Positions 61,957 through 64,000 of a stretch of 64,000 nucleotides of DNA are shown in pieces. Positions within the stretch are counted from its first letter, which is position 1. Every line of letters begins with the position of its first letter. Source of the DNA: CAJMNU01 sp905214855 (GTDB lineage: Bacteria > Bacillota > Clostridia > Lachnospirales > Lachnospiraceae); contig CALADM010000013.1 of assembly GCA_937890595.1 (NCBI GenBank), forward strand, positions 70,667-134,666, read 5' to 3'. A program made the translations under genes and the position numbers. The notes beneath the pieces are model-generated. The model was not told the DNA's origin. It made no database searches and worked only from the letters and a program-made list of their open reading frames with translations.

Positions 61957-62106
61957 TTACTTTGTTTCTTTATGCATGGTATGTCTCTTGCAGAATCTGC
62001 AATACTTTTTGGTTTCCATTCTGTCAGGATGATTTTTCTTATCCTTAGTCATGTTGTAATTTCTCTGCTTGCACTCCGTACATGCCAATGTAATTTTAAC
62101 GCGCAC
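61957..62106 (-). CDS. rpmG: 50S ribosomal protein L33 (zinc-binding form)
   Basis: A 49-residue ribosomal protein read on the minus strand from a GTG at 62106 with GGAGG upstream: MRVKITLACTECKQRNY then KNHPDRMETKKYCRFCKRHT. The two Cys pairs (CTEC, CRFC) mark the zinc-containing C+ type. It is the first gene of the rpmG-secE-nusG-rplK-rplA operon and lies below a near-consensus promoter. Confidence 0.97.
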   Translation of the reverse strand: MRVKITLACTECKQRNYNMTKDKKNHPDRMETKKYCRFCKRHTMHKETK

Positions 62107-62198
62107 GACTTCCACCTCCACTTAAATAATCGTTGTCATCTTCAGTCTTTGTTTTTTGAGCATAAAAAAAAGACCTTAGTTCTTCCATTCGCCCGTCC

Positions 62199-62227
62199 AC
62201 TATATCATATTTTATGTAGAGCGTCAA
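62199..62227 (-). promoter_or_regulatory. Promoter for rpmG-secE-nusG-rplK-rplA
   Basis: TTGACG (62222-62227) and TATAGT (62199-62204), 17 bases apart on the minus strand. Confidence 0.8.
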
Positions 62228-62276
62228 GATTTTTTTCATTTTTTTCGCTTACCTGTTTTTTCATATCACCTACAGA

Positions 62277-62999
62277 CTATCTCCATCCGCTTCCAATACA
62301 GATTGTCAATACATACACTTTTTGAATACCTGCTTTCTTTAAAGCCAATGTACATTCTTGGGCTGTCGCCCCTGTTGTATAGATATCATCCACCAAAACA
62401 GCACATGATACTCTATCTGTTCTTTTGAGATTTTCAAATGCTCCTTTTAAATTTCTTCTCCGTTCTGTTGGAGACAGGTTTTTCTGTGGATCTGTTTGTT
62501 TTCTTCGAATTAAAAGATCCGTACAAACCGGAATATTCCACTCTTTTCCAAGTTTCTGTGCCAAAACCTCTGCCTGATTGAATCCCCTCTCCCAACGTCG
62601 TCTAGGATGAATTGGAACTGGCACCAGAATATCAGGACAGATTCTCTGTATCTTATCCGTATAACGCATAACAATTTCATCTGCATAAAAATCCAGATAT
62701 TCCCTCTTATTCTTGTATTTAATACCTGCCATAGAGCGACGTGCTGTTTCTTCATAATTGACAAGAGCAAAGCCTGCTTCAAATTCTTTTTTCCAACGAA
62801 TACAATCTATGCAGTATTCCTGTCGTTCAGAATCAATCTCTTTCCCACATTTTAAGCACACAGGTTCTTTCACAAAATGAAGTTTGCCCAGACATTCAGG
62901 ACAGATCTTCTCTCCTGTTGGATATACGATTTCATCACACACAGGACAACGTCTGGGATAAATGAGATTTAAGATACATTCTTTTTTATTTAATTTGAT
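62277..62999 (-). CDS. comF: ComF-family phosphoribosyltransferase-like protein (apparent ATC start)
   Basis: Competence-related protein of the ComF/GntX family: N-terminal zinc fingers plus a PRPP-binding phosphoribosyltransferase fold (CAVLVDDIYTTGATAQECTL). The first standard start codon is a GTG at 62942, but that cuts the first zinc Cys-x2-Cys. The frame is open 19 codons further and spells NKKECILNLIYPRRCPVCDE, a normal ComF N-terminus. The only start-like codon with a spaced GGGTGA is ATC at 62999, just after a stop at 63003-63005. I give the extended frame. Other Cys pairs are CPEC, CLKC and CIDC. It helps DNA uptake in known naturally competent bacteria. Confidence 0.85.
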   Translation of the reverse strand: MKLNKKECILNLIYPRRCPVCDEIVYPTGEKICPECLGKLHFVKEPVCLKCGKEIDSERQEYCIDCIRWKKEFEAGFALVNYEETARRSMAGIKYKNKREYLDFYADEIVMRYTDKIQRICPDILVPVPIHPRRRWERGFNQAEVLAQKLGKEWNIPVCTDLLIRRKQTDPQKNLSPTERRRNLKGAFENLKRTDRVSCAVLVDDIYTTGATAQECTLALKKAGIQKVYVLTICIGSGWR

Positions 63000-63058
63000 C
63001 TGCTATCACCCTATTCCTTTTTTATTTTCCTTTTCCGTATTTTATTTCTCTTATATCT

Positions 63059-63100
63059 CTTATTAAGATATATTTTATCACATTTTATCTTAATAAGCAA
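63059..63100 (-). promoter_or_regulatory. comF promoter inside a perfect 12-bp inverted repeat
   Basis: TTGCTT (63095-63100) and TAAAAT (63072-63077) are 17 bases apart. CTTATTAAGATA and TATCTTAATAAG (63059-63070 with 63086-63097) frame the -10 region and reach the -35, as an operator might. Confidence 0.55.
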
Positions 63101-63116
63101 CTATTTTAATATAATA

Positions 63117-63170
63117 TATCCCCCAGGTTCAAAGACAGGATTTTCTTTCCATCTCTAAATCTAGGGGATA
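63117..63170 (-). other. Imperfect inverted repeat after the secreted-protein gene
   Basis: TATCCCC pairs with GGGGATA across a 35-40-base loop. No T-run follows, so a terminator role is uncertain. Confidence 0.35.
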
Positions 63171-63243
63171 GTACTACCTTTCTTTTTCATGGACATGTGT
63201 ATACATACATCTATCTTAATACACAAGAGACTATGCATTCTGA

Positions 63244-63771
63244 TCACTCATCCAACAATTCATACACGATCGTATTGACTTTGCCTTTCTTTGTTACAAT
63301 CTTTAATCTGGTATTGCCTGCCGTATATTGATAGCTCTCATCCTTCTTTTCATAACCAGTTCCATACAGTGTGGTCATATCTTCAAAACTAGATCCAATC
63401 GTAAGTCCTTCAGGCGTAGCAACCGAATCATCCAAAAGTACCACCTTTCGGATCTTCTCTTTGCCGCCTTCCTCTTCATATGTCCCCAGTTCAAATCCAT
63501 CATATGTATAAATGCGGTCTGTTCCCTTATAGGATTTTCCTTCCTGTTCAAAACAATCCTCTGACTTTGTCAGCGTTTTAAAAACAGTCTCCGCATCATC
63601 ATCCATATGAATGGTAGTCTTCTCGAATGTAAACACCAATCCCATGTCTTCTTTTGTAGTCTCCACAGATGCTGCCGTATTCCAATTCCATGCAAAAACC
63701 GGCACAGCACTTGCTGTTCCAAGACATGCTGCAAGAATCCCCGTCAAAAGAATTGTTCTTATTTTTTTCAT
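63244..63771 (-). CDS. Small secreted protein of unknown function
   Basis: A 175-residue exported protein. The ATG at 63771 has GGAGG seven bases upstream and begins a clear signal peptide (MKKIRTILLTGILAACLGTA, cleavage likely after VFA). The mature part has two similar-looking halves: FTFEKTTIHMDDDAETVFKT and DDSVATPEGLTIGSSFEDMT. The second resembles the BLIP/OmlA-type repeat that begins with a threshold-like I-G-x-S-x-x-D pattern. No enzyme motif is seen. It stands alone; a tnpB end lies upstream. Confidence 0.85.
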   Translation of the reverse strand: MKKIRTILLTGILAACLGTASAVPVFAWNWNTAASVETTKEDMGLVFTFEKTTIHMDDDAETVFKTLTKSEDCFEQEGKSYKGTDRIYTYDGFELGTYEEEGGKEKIRKVVLLDDSVATPEGLTIGSSFEDMTTLYGTGYEKKDESYQYTAGNTRLKIVTKKGKVNTIVYELLDE

Positions 63772-63908
63772 GTGGATTCCTCCGTTTCCTTTTGTCTTTC
63801 TGCCTGATCCATTATTACTATACAACACCTCTTGCTGCATTGTACAGTAGGGTCATCATTCTGAAAGGAAATTGTAAGAAAACCAACTTTTATGAAAGAA
63901 AATCTTTT

Positions 63909-63968
63909 TTGACACTCCCCACAGCTAAAGCAGGGGGATTCTTGCTTCAACCACTACTGCATTGGATG
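63909..63968 (-). repeat. IS200/IS605-type right end and tnpB 3' end (copy 3)
   Basis: Least degraded of three related copies. On the minus strand it covers the last tnpB codons and the conserved end TGGGGAGTGTCAA. The other copies lie at 10563-10612 and 56049-56097. Confidence 0.7.
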
Positions 63969-64000
63969 ATACCATACGGTATTTCAATGTCTTACACAGT
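63925..64000 (-). CDS. tnpB: TnpB (IS605 OrfB) C-terminus, running off the window
   Basis: The minus strand is open from the window edge to a TAG at 63925-63927 and spells KYRMVSSNAVVVEARIPLL at its end. The stretch AVVVEARIPLL followed by TAG and the GGGGAGTGTCAA end is the usual C-terminus and right end of IS200/IS605-family TnpB genes. Only about 24 residues are visible, so I cannot say whether a full RNA-guided nuclease lies outside or just a relic. Confidence 0.65.
   Translation of the reverse strand, partial: LCKTLKYRMVSSNAVVVEARIPLL

Overview
The window reads as chromosomal DNA of a low-GC Gram-positive anaerobe of the class Clostridia, most likely a gut Lachnospiraceae. The reasons are the AT-rich intergenic DNA with GGAGG ribosome-binding sites, the ribosomal-protein and release-factor gene orders, DUF1385/DUF815 proteins, a CpaE-like orphan ATPase and carbohydrate ABC importers without their own ATPase. 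I cannot name the genus. Almost every gene lies on the minus strand; only an XRE regulator, lepB and an AraC regulator are on the plus strand. No tRNA, rRNA or CRISPR array was seen.

Layout. 1-1157: VanS/VanR-like two-component pair (kinase cut by the window edge). 1271-7421: tight pheA / DUF815 ATPase / ppx-like / ppk1 operon linking aromatic amino acid synthesis and polyphosphate genes. 7576-10468: membrane lipid genes (plsC, CmpB-family protein, cls). 11268-23503: a surface-polysaccharide operon read from a strong promoter before glf: UDP-galactofuranose formation, a LicD / aminotransferase / cytidylyltransferase trio that probably adds an aminoethylphosphonate- or phosphocholine-like group, a flippase, three family-2 glycosyltransferases with DUF2304 and DUF2142 partners, rfbC, an export permease lacking its ATPase, and manA. 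The other dTDP-rhamnose genes (rfbA, rfbB, rfbD) sit apart at 35742-38616. 23679-30716: MFS efflux pump with a leader peptide/hairpin, leuA with a long leader, mscS, and glgB with a lysine-rich tail. 31007-35281: lepB, an unexplained three-gene secretion-like operon with a strong promoter, and glmM.

38714-45514: MerR-methyltransferase fusion, GNAT enzyme, then prfA / prmC / PLP aminotransferase / DUF1385 / rpmE. 45667-51928: a glucuronide-type uptake and hydrolysis cassette (GH2 enzyme, two permeases, lipoprotein binding protein, divergent AraC regulator) lying between rpmE and rho, which are near neighbours in many Clostridia. 51996-58463: rho with a Gln/Ser-rich linker, rarA, a polysaccharide deacetylase, deoD and a uronate reductase flanked by two perfect cre-type palindromes. 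58699-62106: the rplL-rplJ operon with an L10 leader and the rpmG-secE-nusG-rplK-rplA operon. 62277-64000: comF with an apparent non-AUG start, a small secreted protein and the 3' end of a tnpB gene running off the window.

The most unusual signals are: three or four relics of IS200/IS605-type tnpB 3' ends; two copies of a structured MITE-like repeat, one with an internal deletion; a leader peptide overlapping a perfect hairpin before the MFS pump; two genes with strong ribosome-binding sites but AUU or AUC where AUG is expected; a prion-like Rho linker; and a K-rich tail on the glycogen branching enzyme. All functions are inferred from sequence reading alone; no database search was run.
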